This document shows, one piece after another, positions 52,001 to 62,665 of a DNA stretch of 64,000 bases. The notes under the pieces were generated by a model. It was not told where the DNA came from and did no database searches. It saw only the letters and a program-made list of their open reading frames with translations. Source of the stretch: Chimonanthus salicifolius (taxonomy: Eukaryota > Streptophyta > Magnoliopsida > Laurales > Calycanthaceae); contig CM023536.1 of assembly GCA_013350335.1 (NCBI GenBank), positions 10,560,207 through 10,624,206 on the forward strand. Direction: 5' to 3'. Position 1 is the first letter of the stretch; the number at the start of each line of letters is the position of its first letter. A program made the translations under genes and the position numbers.

Positions 52001-53643
52001 TACTTCTCTCCACTGTGCCTTGCTTCTCTCACCATATCTCCACCAACTTTTTTGTATGAAGAGCCCAATTTTCTTTGGGTACCCCTAGTCCTCCATTCTC
52101 GTAGGACAAATTAAGTTTTCTAATTCACCTAGTGCTTCTCCTTTTTGTCCCCTACCCCATCCCCAAGAAGTCTGTTTGGATCTTTTCTAACCATTTGATA
52201 GCTTGTGAAGGTATTTTGGATAAATATAAATGGTAGCGAATTGGATAAGGTTGTTTTTGCAAGTATAATCCATTCACTGGAAGAATGGGATGAGTTTTTT
52301 TCCCACTTCTTTAAGAGGTCAATTTATTTTAGAAGCAGATTGACTAGCAAAAGCTGAGATAGAAATTCTCTAATTGTGGCGGAGGCTTTATATGGATAAT
52401 TCATTTGAAAGACAACTTGTTTTTGCCCTTTTCTTGTTCCTTTTTATTCTCTCAGTATGATTCTCCTATGGTTTACAGCTTGTATCTTCATGTTCCATTA
52501 ACAACAAATAATTGTTAAATTTTGGTAAAAAAACCAGATTCTACATGGTGCAGATTTCAGGTCTGCCTTTAAAGGAAGACCCAAGGTACCCAAAGATTTA
52601 CCCATAAATAGGAAAGCTTTACTGTGCCACATCTTATGAGGCAGGGATACTTTTGATTTTTATTATTTAACCAAAGTGGTTTCACAATGCCATCCAACTA
52701 ATTGACTATTGCATCCTTTCAACATTTGGGTAATGTGTTTAGCATACCTCAATTAGCATTTCATATGCAGATCCAACAAATTTTCGCTGCAAAACATTAG
52801 TCTGTTCATGAGTGTTCAACTTCATAATACAGTGAGTATTTAGAGTCAGGGACAATCATTCTGTACTTATGAGGCTCTCCTTTCAGTGTTATAAATTGTT
52901 TGTCTGGTGAAACGTATTGTTGATAACTGATGGAACAAAATCATTCTACAGCAGTGAGCTGCCCTTCTGACTTTTGCATTTTATTGGAACTGTGTCATGT
53001 ATTGCCCCTAAAAGCAAGTGGCTGGACTGTTGGCTGTGATTTTGTTACCGAGCTCCTGATTAGTGAGCAATTCATCAGATTTCTTCATTGTTATGTGTCA
53101 ATGACATGAAGACATCAACAGTTGGTCTCTTTGGATTGGATTTTTTATAGCCCTCTCATTTGGATCAACCATGCTTGAATTCTTCTGAGGCGAAGCTCTC
53201 TAGAGTACATTCTTCTTTGTTAATAAATTATCTATTATTATCTCACCTCCTTCCCCCACCAAAATAATAATGACAACAACAATAATAAAAAATTAAACTT
53301 GGGTTTTTCAATCTAGTTTACTGCAGGATCGGCAACACCGTCATGGATTACTTTGAACAAATTATAGCTTCTCTTGGCTTGAAAGACGTACTCCTTTCTC
53401 TTCTGTGGTGAAATGGGAATTAAATGTTTTGCGGTGACCTTGTGGAACTGGAAATTACTAGGCTGTCTTGTAAGAAATGGAAAGGATTTGAATGTACTAA
53501 AACACAACCTTCTTCCCTTTTTGCAGCGTTTGCTTGATACGAAGATGGCCACCTTTCGTCTCCACGTCATTTGTCGATGGACTGAGGATGACTTTGAAGT
53601 CTTCAGAGAAGAGCTGGATCATTCAGGCATTGAATCATCATAA
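37001..53643 (+). CDS. MRT4: mRNA turnover protein 4 homolog (ribosome assembly factor)
   Basis: Mrt4 is the nucleolar P0-like (L10 family) protein that holds the stalk site on pre-60S particles until P0 replaces it. Exons: 37001-37028, 38390-38555, 40146-40236, 40314-40372, 44794-44854, 49500-49590, 49671-49747/8, 53527-53643. The product starts MPKSKRNRPVTLSKTKKKGR. It has the family motifs SVYVFSFENMRNLKFKEFRE, FFLGSNKVMQISLGRS and FVRGDAGLFFTNLSKEE, then EGPLELFTHEMEPFLRKQGM, GVVELVSDFVVCEEGKPL and LLDTKMATFRLHVICRW near the C-terminus, ending HSGIESS. About 229 residues, close to the 236-239 of yeast and human. Junctions 1-6 are GT-AG and in frame. The last is not: after ATACTA the only good donor (G|GTCAGT) adds one base, which would put exon 8 out of frame and stop after a few codons. 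The homology needs exon 7 to end at 49747. Either a base error, non-canonical splicing or a real lesion explains this. Introns reach 4.4 kb. Confidence 0.93.
37600..38200. repeat. Possible interspersed repeat in MRT4 intron 1
   Basis: The left part carries GATGCGCCTTGCAACTTATA and the right part GTGCGCCTACAAT and AGTGTGCCTTGACCC, in an otherwise T-rich stretch with three recurrences of ATATAAAAGTG. GCGCCTTG motifs of this kind also occur at 30.47 kb. Probably an old MITE; no clean ends found. Confidence 0.35.
39529..39640 (+). mobile_element. Possible tRNA-derived SINE in MRT4 intron 2
   Basis: The head CCTATAACTCAGTTGGCAAG has a pol III A-box pattern. AAGGTTGTGTGTTTGAGTTA about 30 bases on resembles a B box. 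An A-run follows at about 39601. Short, with no duplication found. Confidence 0.4.
39871..40026. repeat. Tandem duplication, 82 bp, two copies
   Basis: The unit starting TACTCATACATATTC and ending CCCATGACTAGATA is present at about 39871 and 39953 with very few differences, so the duplication is recent. It lies in MRT4 intron 2. Confidence 0.85.
41350..41486. repeat. Tandem duplication, 72 bp, two copies
   Basis: TGCATAGACGAATA...ATGGTCTGCATCTT...TGGCTACCCTAGA starts at 41350 and again at 41422 with few changes. It lies in MRT4 intron 4. Confidence 0.85.
43490..44345. repeat. Degenerate TTGGGTCAACCCATTTAA array in MRT4 intron 4
   Basis: Variants of GGGTTGGATCAACCCATTTA and AATAAATGGGTAAG recur many times over about 850 bp. 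Each unit is itself partly palindromic (TTGGGTCAACCCA). Period is irregular, and the copies are strongly diverged. Confidence 0.6.
45185..46506 (-). pseudogene. LINE (L1-type) reverse transcriptase C-terminal remnant
   Basis: Minus frames, read in order from high to low coordinates, match the end of a plant L1 polyprotein. LLTKWLWRLGNEDDF near 46.33 kb is the usual GKWLWRF segment. 46103-45549 follows, with CLVWWSDSTGLFSIKS and the zf-RVT region (IWSSKAPPKAISFFWTTGLG, CPFCLHAFEESNHLLIHCNF). 45515-45207 ends it (IWGLWWKRYNRIFKG...CASWATS). Stops and frame changes break it, and the 5' part is missing. The T-run at about 45177-45190 is its poly(A) tail. It lies antisense in MRT4 intron 5 and is interrupted on its upstream side by an LTR element. 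Confidence 0.75.
46507..46511. repeat. Left 5-bp target-site duplication (CATCT)
   Basis: Matches 48261-48265 exactly. Confidence 0.75.
46512..46931 (-). repeat. 3' LTR of the minus-strand element
   Basis: Begins TGATGCAGGATAG and ends GTCTTACATCA on the plus strand; short inverted ends TGATG/CATCA. Confidence 0.75.
47825..48260 (-). repeat. 5' LTR of the minus-strand element
   Basis: Same sequence as 46512-46931 with scattered differences. The edge has mutated to TAATGTGGG. The LTR pair is clearly diverged, so the insertion is not recent. Confidence 0.75.
48261..48265. repeat. Right 5-bp target-site duplication (CATCT)
   Basis: Copy of 46507-46511. Confidence 0.75.
49150..49275. repeat. 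Interspersed repeat fragment with a GGAGGTGGGACTAACCCCA motif
   Basis: CACGTGGAGGTGGGACTAAC is echoed at 44943 (GGAGGTGAGACTAATCCCAC) and 34155 (GGAGGTGGGATTAATCCCAC). Three scattered copies suggest a SINE-like family, but pol III boxes and duplications are unclear. Confidence 0.4.
49749..51320. other. First part of MRT4 intron 7
   Basis: Mostly AT-rich. A possible SINE-like piece lies at about 50645-50760 (GGCAAAGCATCATGTGGTAC, then TGGCTTCGATCCTGTTGC), with weak pol III-like boxes. Nothing else is recognised. Confidence 0.35.
51320..52450 (-). mobile_element. Possible LINE remnant in MRT4 intron 7, antisense
   Basis: The plus strand starts CTTTTTGAAATGGAAAGCTT, like the reversed tails of other LINE remnants here. 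Minus frames around 52.1 kb give NLSYENGGLGVPKENWAL, similar to the GGLG(I/V) segment of L1 reverse transcriptases. Frames are broken, and the call rests on one motif. Confidence 0.35.
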
Positions 53644-53895
53644 GCGTTGATAGACATGCGTTGAGTTGAGGATATCAAATGTTGAACAGTTGTATCAGTA
53701 GCAGCATCAAGTATCGTCAGCGTTATGTAAGGCTGAGATTTTGTTATTTTCTTGCCCATTTTAAGGGGACAAAAAGAAGAAATGCAGCTTCTATCTGCCT
53801 CTTGTATTATTATTTTGACAATATTACTACATTTGACTGGTGCCCTTCTTTGGTGGTTTTGAAAATGTTTGCGGAGTTATGATTATTATAATATT
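53644..53895 (+). other. 3' untranslated region of MRT4
   Basis: Sequence after the TAA at 53641-53643. A/T-rich with a probable end near the ATTATAATATTATGAAC run at about 53884-53900; the exact cleavage site is not visible. Confidence 0.4.
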
Positions 53896-56169
53896 ATGAA
53901 CTTGTGGAGTGTAGAATGATGGAGGACATGTCTTTTTGAAAAGCTAATTCCATATAAATAGAGTAATTAGTTTTGATGATAATACAGTGTTATCAGAACC
54001 GGTCCGGTTCTCTTAAAAAAACTTTTGAGAAGTTTGGCTGTAAAAAGCCATTGTGGATTGCAATTCACTACGATTTTACTAGATAAATCATCTCGCTCGG
54101 TCTCTCTCAGGAAGGAGAGTAGCATTGCTCGCAGAAAGGAGAATAAAAATCTCAGAACGATCGGAGGAGCTTCCTTCTTCAAGTGCGTGCCGGCTTTCCC
54201 TCCTGTTCTCTTTTCTTCTCGTTCTCTTACCAAACGCAGTTAGGGTTTCTACCTTGTAGTTTCTACTTTCCCAGAGAGTATTGATTCATGATACACAAAC
54301 AAGACATTTTATTTTATAAGTGAATGTGTGATTAATGATACACAGGTGATATGTTATTTTATGTGTGATTATTAAAAAGAAAATAAGAAGCATAGGTTTG
54401 CACGAGTAATATTGGTTCAAAAATAATAATAATTTATTTTCTCTACTTTATAAATATTTTTACATATTTTTTATATTTTCAAATATTAATAATACAAATA
54501 TAGACTCAATTTATTGAATTCACAAAATTTCATCATTAAATCTCTTTTTTTTATTTTGTAATAATTTATAAAGAATTTTTCTACTTTTATTTCAATAGTA
54601 TGATTGATTGATTAAATCCTCTCGACTCATTAAATCCAATCTTAAATTTTATTTTACATAAATTTCATTGATTCAATGTATGTTTAAAAAGTTATATACT
54701 AAAAATTTCTTTTAATATACCCTTTATCATGATAATATGTTTACATTATTTTTTTTATACTAATAACATTATAATATTGTTAAATAACTACAATGTAAGG
54801 TTTTTTGTTCATTTTCACAAATCAGAGTGAGTTTATTTAAAACTTTAGAATTTATTTGACTCTCCCTAGTAAGGTGAGTGCTACTTTGGTTCTTTGAATT
54901 TTATGTGGATTTGTGTTTTTAATAAGTATTTATTCATTTAAAAATAATAGAAAAATGTTTTTTTATTTTTTTTAAAAGAAATCAACATGTTTTTATTTTT
55001 CAATTTTTTTTTTTTACATATATTATTTATAATATAATATTCATGGCATGGGTTTGGCCGGTTTGACCATGGTTAAGCCTAGTCGAATCTTATTTAACGC
55101 GACTTTCCATCTAGACATTTCGCTTTAAGGTCTTGTTTTTAAAACATTGATAATACATTATTGAAACAAGCAGTATTCCAGACCAAGGAGCCGAGTGAGT
55201 AGTTGATTCCCAGGAAAAAAAATTGATTGTGATTGGATTTCTCTTGTATAAATAAACACAAAGGTATTATTGAGTATTTTTAAAAACTTGGTCAAGTTTC
55301 TTAACTCATTAGGATTTGGAGTAGAGTATAAATTGTGAGTTTTTGAACACTGGTTGAAACTAGTTCGTCTGGCTGGTTAGTCTGGTAATGGAAAATTTAT
55401 CGAGTGGCTGTAAAGCTGTCATTTCTACAGTGAACGGAACAGGATGGGAGCAATTAGCTGTGAAAAAAATGGTAAATGGGCCTAAATTTTTGGCTAAATG
55501 TTACATGAGGAGGGCTACTTTGAGTCAGTTTTTAGTCGGTGTTGCTGAAAATTCTTCTGGGCTAAGTGGTTGACTTATGGGCAACATGATTGGTATATAA
55601 CATAGTTTATAAAAATTCAAAAAATTTGGACAAGTCAGTCTGAGTTGACTTGACTTTGTAGAATTTGGAATCGAGCGAGTCAATGAGTTTTTTCAAATTT
55701 TTCTAATTGAGTTAAAAGATATGTAATACGCATGATTTACTAACTCGATAGCATTTTGAGTTGAAACGATGGTATCTAAGAGATGGGATTCAGATGAGTT
55801 AAACATACCAGTGTCTGCGATGAAAGGTTAGAATAATCTGATTGGCTGGCACCAAGGCGAGCTGGGTGAATTCATAATCTGAATCATTTTGTTGTGTTGG
55901 GGCAACAAGTTAGATAGAGCAGTTCATTCATTCGTCATTTGACAAGTACCAACATAAACACAATCTATATGTTTCCATGAGACCTTAGATCTTCAACTGC
56001 ATCAATCATAGCTCTCTGAGTCTTCTTTCCAATGCCCTTGGAATCACTTTAATCAGAGTTTGTATGATAAAGTTATGTTTAATTTACTATAGACATCCTG
56101 TTTCATGAATATTTTGATGGTCGAGAATAAAGTTTTTTTCTCTCTAAGAAATGACATTAAAAACACGGT
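53896..56169. other. Intergenic DNA with possible unassigned repeat
   Basis: Near 53996 lies GAACCGGTCCGGTTC, a perfect short palindrome. AAAACATTGATAATAC near 55141 might be the other end of an old element, but the ends do not match well enough to call one. No gene is supported; the open frame 55388-55573 has no known features. Confidence 0.35.
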
Positions 56170-56174
56170 GGGGC
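56170..56174. repeat. Left 5-bp target-site duplication of the Copia-type element (GGGGC)
   Basis: Matches 57627-57631. Confidence 0.75.
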
Positions 56175-56438
56175 TCTTGAGATATATTATGATTTATTAA
56201 AGATGTATTTTTAATTATGAATGATATAGATTAGATTATAATTGATTACGATAGCTTAAATTGTGTCTTTTTTTTTTCTGAAATGGTTCATATATTAATA
56301 GATAAAGGCTCCAGATTGATTGATTGTATAATCTCTTAATTAGTAAATTAAGATCCTCAAATATTGTGAGATTATCCTTTGTACTCTATATATTTGACTT
56401 CTCTTTCTCTTCTCCTTTTCCGAATATTATTTTCAACA
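56175..56438 (+). repeat. 5' LTR of the short Copia-type element
   Basis: Shares ATATTATGATTTATTAAAGA, CCTCAAATATTGTGAGA and the CTTTCTCTTCTCC end with 57379-57626. It carries an extra piece near 56270-56315 (GAAATGGTTCATATATTAAT) that resembles the LINE tail at 45.19 kb. Confidence 0.85.
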
Positions 56439-57378
56439 TGGTATTGAGTTAGACGGTCGAGAGCCCTTCATCTCAATTGGAAGATGAATCCTCTTGTCGG
56501 GTATTCGTGTTACTGATCTAATGCTATTGATTTGACCTCATGTTACTACAAATTTCCAAACCCTTCCCTCCCTTTTTTTGTTTGCCAAACGATCCATCAC
56601 CTGCTTCCCAAGATCTCGTTCTCCAGCCCTTTGTCCTCTCATTTCAGAGATAGTTTTTCCCCTGCATTTTCTGAGTGGTTCACAGTGCAATCTCTGTTTG
56701 TTCTCTTAGATCTGGAGTTTTTTTTTTTCAGATTTGAACCTAAACTCTCACATCTCTTTAGTTATTTTTGGCCCTACATCATATCTGTATGTCGCAATTT
56801 TGAGTTTGAATGCCAGTTGAATCATTTGAGATCTATTTTTTGTCTCGTTCAATGGAGATTTAAATTTTCTTCGTTTTATTGTTCCTGCCCATTCCACGTT
56901 GGACTTCGGCATCTTCTTTGGATCAGTTTCTCTTTTCGACGAATTTCTGTAACGGATTCTCATTTATGTCTGTGTTTTCTATAGCATTTTTCCTCAGATT
57001 TGATTTTTTTTTTTTTTCAGATTTTTTTTTGGCCTACCGGTGTTTCTACCCTTTGTAGTCCGTACATTCTGGCCTTCAATCCGGCATCTGGAACATCTTT
57101 TGCCGGTGGGACCTATCTTGTTCCTTGCTGTTTTTTAAGACCTATACATTTGTATGGTGGATTTGCAGCCTTGTTGTCTCCAAACCTTGTTTTCTTCTGC
57201 AATGCTTGTTTCAGTACTAGAAACCCATTTTTTGAGCTTTTTTCCTTAGATCAACATGGATATAGCTCCACTGCCAGTTGGCTCAACATTGCCCTAGTCT
57301 CCCCTAGCCCACCTACCTGCTTCTAAGGTTGACCTAGGGTTTCAATGATAGGTGGGACCCACTTTAGTTTGTGGGGGC

Positions 57379-57626
57379 TGTTGAGATATATTATGATTTA
57401 TTAAAGATGTATTTCCAATTATGATTGATATTAGATTAGATTATGATTGATTGTGGTAGATAAGATTGCAATTGATTGTGTAATATCATAATTAAGAAAT
57501 TAGGATCCTCAAATATTGTGAGAGATTATCCTTTGTAGAATATATATTTAACTTCTATTTAGTGAATACACACGTAAAAAATATTATTCTCTTTCTCTTC
57601 TCCTTTTCCGAATATTATTTTCAACA
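57379..57626 (+). repeat. 3' LTR of the short Copia-type element
   Basis: Intact TGTTGA...TCAACA ends; lacks the small insertion seen in the 5' LTR. Confidence 0.85.
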
Positions 57627-57631
57627 GGGGC
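57627..57631. repeat. Right 5-bp target-site duplication of the Copia-type element (GGGGC)
   Basis: Copy of 56170-56174. Confidence 0.75.
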
Positions 57632-58495
57632 AATTATAAGCTTTATTTTTTTTTTAGGGGTAGAGACACTGTATCAACTGTTACAGACTGTAAAGGTATG
57701 ACCGATACGCGGTCTATAACGGCCACAAAAGTGTACAGCCGCAATGCATCATTGCATTGTGTCCGCATTATAAAGGGCCGTCTTCACCATTTGGCAAGAA
57801 AGGCTGTCGCCTTTTGTAACGCCCGCCCCATTTTCACCGAAATCAGAGTATATATATATATATTTTTTTATATTAGTGACCACGGGCGCGGATGTCACGA
57901 CGTGAGTTAAGTCCGAACTTCTAAAGCCCGGCCCTTAACTGGCCAACCCCACGCGTGCGCGGAACTAAGTCCACGAGAACGGTTCACGCGTAGGAAGTAA
58001 GCTCGCGGATTATAATTATTGCGGAACATGATAATAGAGTCTATCCTACCGGTTTTTAGATATAAGGGAAGATACAACATTGAATTACCAAAATGCCCCT
58101 ATGTTCATATTTATATCATAAAATATAATCGTCCATAAGTAAAGTCCAAACCATCGCAAGAAATGCAAATTATACAATCCGACGAGCTAAGTTACTCAAA
58201 ATTACATTTCCAAAATATAAACTTAAATAAACTAAGAATGCGCTTCCCAAGCTCCTAAGCTTGACTCCTGTCATGTCCACCGTTTCCTCCATCTCCTGTG
58301 TCATCAGCTAGGGTAGAAGTAGGGCATTAGTCAACGCGCCCAGTAGGACTCCGAGTAGGGCTAGCACATGGATTAGTGATAACATGCATACCGATACAAT
58401 ATAATATAACAAAATAAGCATGTAATGAATGCTATGCCATGGGTGCCTATGTCATGTGTCCCACCCATCATCCGTATGATCATACAATGTATTGT

Positions 58496-58665
58496 CCCCA
58501 TGTTTGCTTCTCGGTCGCCCCGACGGAGCATTGACTCCGGTTATAGCCCTCAGGCTATCCCCATGTCTGATTCTCGGTTGCCCCGACGGAGCATGGACTC
58601 CGGTTATAGCCCTCAGGCTATCCCCATGTCTGATTCTTGGTCTCCCCGACGGAGCATGGACTTCG
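58496..58665 (+). repeat. 63-bp tandem repeat in the solo LTR, 2.7 copies
   Basis: The unit starts CCCCATGT, runs through CCCCGACGGAGCAT and TTATAGCCCTCAGGCTAT (itself a near-palindrome), and repeats at 58496, 58559 and 58622 with few changes. Confidence 0.85.
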
Positions 58666-59422
58666 GTTTCATTATTTTTCCGCCCATGCCATGCATGAGA
58701 TGTACGTGCATTATGCTATGTAGTATATAGATAAACCATAAATTTAATATACCATACATAACCATATAATGCATAATGTTAAAATATAATCCATAATACC
58801 ATCATATAATTCATAAATTAAAACTCATCATAATACAAGTCCCATAATCATCAAAATAGATTAAAATAAACATCACATATCCACGGCTTACAAAGAGGTA
58901 GGAATCCTACCGAATACCGCATAGCGCTCTTTTACCTGTTTGGTAATCCGGTCGTCGATCGCATACCGTTTGCAACGTCCCGATACCTTATTACATTTAC
59001 CGAATTAGTCATTTACGTTACCCTTGATTAAGTCCCTAACTTAGCCCATTATCCATTGGTTTTAGATTCATACATAAATCCAATTTTGGCCAAATTTAAA
59101 CATTCCGATTTGCGAGCCTAAAACACAGCATCTATCCATTTTATTTAATCATTCGTAATATCCGATTCCATGTCTAATCCCCATAGGGTTCGGCCATGGT
59201 ACTTCAATGTAGCACTTATTTACCGTTTTGCCACTCCTCTCCCATGGTTAAATCATCCATTCGTTTATGTACATTCTAAGTCCAAACTTCATTCATACTT
59301 AGATCCATTTAATCATGACTTAGCATCATAAAATCAGCCACCTATTATTTAATTTAAAAAAAAAACATGTAATCCCATACCTAATTCCACATTTTGCCTA
59401 AGATGTGGCCCACATAATGGGT

Positions 59423-59457
59423 CATGGGTTCGGCCATACACCATGGCCGAACCCATG
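59423..59457. repeat. Perfect 15-bp-arm hairpin in the LTR
   Basis: Arms CATGGGTTCGGCCAT and ATGGCCGAACCCATG around a 5-base loop. Confidence 0.9.
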
Positions 59458-59864
59458 ATACCTAAATTTTATTTCCTTGGGTTCATTTTACCCCCTTTAA
59501 TTCCTATCTCTAATGAATTTAAATTATCCATTTAAGTCCCCCATTTTTCATCCTTTTAAAACATCACATATCATATAAAAATCCATTAACATCTATTATT
59601 CTTCTCCATCATTTTAAAATCACCAATCACCACCATAGGGTTCATGGGTCACCTTTATGGATGCCATTTTAAAGACTAATGTTTTGTCCAAAAAATAATC
59701 TATTGTAAAATCACTAACCTTCATTCATTTTGGCCCTTTAAAAACCCATATCATACACTTTGTAAATCCATTTAAATTTTTACCATTTACTTAACCAAAT
59801 TTCCATTTGTTTAACCACAAATATAAACCATAACTTAGCCCACAAATGACCTAAAAACATGGGT

Positions 59865-59899
59865 CATGGGTTCGGCCATACACCATGGCCGAACCCATG
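59865..59899. repeat. Perfect 15-bp-arm hairpin in the LTR, second copy
   Basis: Same arms and same loop as the hairpin at 59423-59457, 442 bp downstream. Confidence 0.9.
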
Positions 59900-60123
59900 A
59901 TGTCTTTCCCTCATTTTTACCTTGGATCTTTAATCACATTTAAAGTCCATTTACACCACCAATCACTTCCTCACTATCTCCATAATTTAAAATATTTAAT
60001 CCACCACTTCCATCCTTTAATACCCATTTAAAAATCACATACCATACTCATAATTTTCAAACCTTAGAAACCATTAACCATTGAACATTTAAGAGTCCTA
60101 ACCCTCATGGGTCACTAACCATG

Positions 60124-60152
60124 GGGTTCGGCCACCTTGTATGGCCGAACCC
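60124..60152. repeat. Hairpin in the LTR, third copy
   Basis: Arms GGGTTCGGCCA and TGGCCGAACCC with a 7-base loop; loop sequence differs from the first two. Confidence 0.9.
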
Positions 60153-60531
60153 TATAGTCCATGATTTCTTTAAAACATCATACCTCCATTTAAAATTAAA
60201 TCATCCATTTAAATCACCATTTTCATCCCATTTAAACATCACATTCTATACTCAATAAATCCATTTAAATCTATCATTTTTCTCCATTATCTTTAAACCT
60301 TATAATCTTAATAAATTACCCATTATTCACCATGGGGTTCGGCCATGTATGGTCATCCATTCATTCCATTCTATGCCTTTCAAGGCCATGAAAGATCATC
60401 CATATTTTCATGAAATTTCTTATTTAAAACCTCTTAAAAAAAAATATCAATCACTTAGCATTTATGAACCCTAACACTTTCTCCACATTTTTCCATAATT
60501 CCATCATCCATCATCTACTTACCCACCATGG

Positions 60532-60559
60532 GGTTCGGCCATGCTACATGGCCGAACCC
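60532..60559. repeat. Hairpin in the LTR, fourth copy
   Basis: Arms of about 12-13 bases (GGTTCGGCCATG / CATGGCCGAACC) with a loop of only about 3 bases. Half-sites without a partner occur near 59187 and 60331. Confidence 0.85.
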
Positions 60560-62059
60560 TATGGCTCACAATTCTTCCAATTTTTATACAATCCCATGCT
60601 TAAAAATTTAAATGCAAACTATCCATAATCCATTTCTTAGCCTTCCATTTGATGGATCTTAGATCCAAGGCCCATGATGTTTTTTGGCCATTATCTAATA
60701 AATGGATTCCATTTTTAACCATAAACAAAAATCTAAACTCTTGTTTAGAAATACTTACGATCCGACGACTCCTCCGGTCTTTCTTTCTCCTCTTGATTTC
60801 CTTAGTCTCTTCTCTTCTTCCTCTCCTTGTTTGATCGGCTAGATGTGCTTGATCAATGGTGGAACATGCTTGGATCGGCTAAGGTAGGTGGGGTTAGGTT
60901 AAGAGAGAAAGAGTATGGAGATGAGGGAGAGTTCTTCAATGATCTTGGTAGCCCAAAGTTTTTTTTTTTTTCCTTCTCCTTCTCTTTTCTTCTCTTTTCT
61001 TTCTAAGTTTTTTCTTCTAAGTCTTTTCTTCTCTCTTGAAGGGTAGGGGACGTTTTTTGTGAGTGGGAGGGAGAAATAGAGTGAAAATGTTTGTTTGGGA
61101 AAGAGATGGAGATGGTTGGAGTAGCCTACACTCAAACATTAATTCCTCACCAACCAATATGCATTAATGGTGGTAGTTGGGATAAAACCACCACCTTTAA
61201 TCCATGGTTTCAATTTGTGTTTTCTCAAGTGGTTTGTGTTTGTTGGGATGGTTTTGACTACTTGACCAATTTAGATTAAGTTAATTAACGTAGATCACTT
61301 GATCCCTAGGTTAATTTAATTAATCACTTTCCACTTAATTTAATCTCATTAAATTCCCTCTAAGATCCACCCGTGGTTGACCAAGTCAACCATGGTGGTC
61401 GGCCCCACTACTCTTGGGTCCACACGCCACCTCAATGGGTGAGGTGGAGGTGGGCCCCATTGGCCATGTTACCTTGGTCCATTTATCACCTAACTTAGGT
61501 GATTTAAATTTTATTAAAAGTATCCCTCTTATTGGATCACCATTGAGCCCATTGCCCAATTAAATTTTTGTCTTACCCATTTACCTTTGGGCTTAGCTAC
61601 CTTGGCCCATTGGGTCCCATATGGCTAGTTGACCCAATTGACTAATCTTGACCCAATTACTTACCATTGACCGATTAAATGAACCAATCCTAATTCCATG
61701 TCTATTGGGTAACCATTGGGCCCATAGCCCAATTAAATTCCCTCCTTACCTTAGGCTTACCTCAATTGGTTCCATTGGGTCCCAAATGAGTATTGGGCCC
61801 AATTTGACCATCCTTGACCTGATTAGTCCTCATTGACCCATTAAATGGATTTCATCCAATCCATGGCCCAATTGGGCCATTGTCCCAAAATTTGGTACAT
61901 TTGGCATTTTATTATATCAAACTTCAAATTAAAATGAATAAATGCCAATATATATATTTATCAAAAATTCGGGTTATTACACCTTAGGCCCCCAGGTGAA
62001 GAAGGCCCTTGGACGGACTTCAACAGTGCATTAGTTAAAAATATATATATATAAGCACT

Positions 62060-62665
62060 GTATATTTCTAAAATTTCTCAAATTAAATATTCAGACTAAT
62101 TACGATAACCTGATAAAAATACTTTAAAACTTTAAAATCTTTTGACACTCTCAAATGCTTAAAACACAGTGTTTTACAAATAAGGGTATCCTTCAGCTGT
62201 GCCAAAAAATACTTCCGGAAGTCCAAACAACAAACCGTAAAAACCGTTGAACTCCAAATTCAAAGCTGAACAAATATGTGAAATTTGAAAACTTAGATCT
62301 TTCAAATGATTGTTTATCAAAAATAGATGATCTTTTTCCATCCCAAATCCCTTTCCTTCTTCAAAACAAAAAAAAATCCAGTTAAACAATCATTTGAAAT
62401 ATTTAAGTTTTCAAATTTTATATATTTGTTTAGTTTTGAATTTGGAGTTCAACGGATTTTACGGTTAGTCGTTTGGACTTCCGAAAATGTATTTTCGGGA
62501 CAGCCGAGGGATACTCTTTATTTGTAAAATACTGTGTTTTAAATATTTGAGAGTGTCAAAAGACTTTGAAGTCTTAAAGTATTTTTATCATTTATCGTAA
62601 TTAGTACGGATATTCAATTTGAGAAATTTTAGAAATACACAGTGCTTAAAAAATAATTTTAAAGT
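62060..62665. repeat. Long inverted repeat (core of the second foldback element)
   Basis: Left arm from about 62062 (GCACTGTATATTTCTAAAAT, GACTAATTACGATAA, AAATACTTTAAAACTTT) is mirrored by the right arm up to about 62660, with the centre near 62345. The same modules make up the interior of the 3168-4833 element. Confidence 0.8.

Larger units (their letters stand above)
56175..57626 (+). mobile_element. Short non-autonomous LTR element, probably Copia-type
   Basis: Two LTRs, 56175-56438 and 57379-57626, are flanked by GGGGC duplications. LTR ends are TGTTGAGA...TTTTCAACA (the first copy has TC instead of TG). Directly after LTR 1 comes TGGTATTGAGTTAG, a mutated methionine-tRNA primer site. 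Directly before LTR 2 is TTTGTGGGGGC, a plausible polypurine tract. The interior of about 940 bp has an open frame (56532-56984, 150 codons) without gag or pol likeness. With a total of 1,452 bp and no enzymes, it fits a TRIM/LARD-like element mobilised by a relative. Confidence 0.85.
57815..61981 (+). mobile_element. Solo LTR, long, probably Gypsy (Tekay/Del-like)
   Basis: It starts TGTAACGCCCGCCCC and ends CGGGTTATTACA, partial inverted ends of the type seen in the 11.7-kb solo LTR. Flanks are CCTTT and CCTTA, a 4/5-matching target duplication. At 4,167 bp it is long for an LTR but within the range of Del/Tekay-type elements. Inside are a 63-bp tandem repeat and four strong hairpins. No second LTR, gag or pol lies in the window, so I read it as a solo LTR. 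Strand is set by analogy with the first and is provisional. Confidence 0.7.

Noticed and set aside
53990..55150. Possible transposon bounded by GAACCGGTCCGGTTC and AAAACATTGATAATAC
   Set aside because: The proposed ends match only loosely and no target duplication is visible.
56532..56984. 150-codon open frame as a host gene
   Set aside because: It lies between the two LTRs of a short Copia-type element, is Phe/Ser/Leu-rich from T-rich DNA and shows no known domain.
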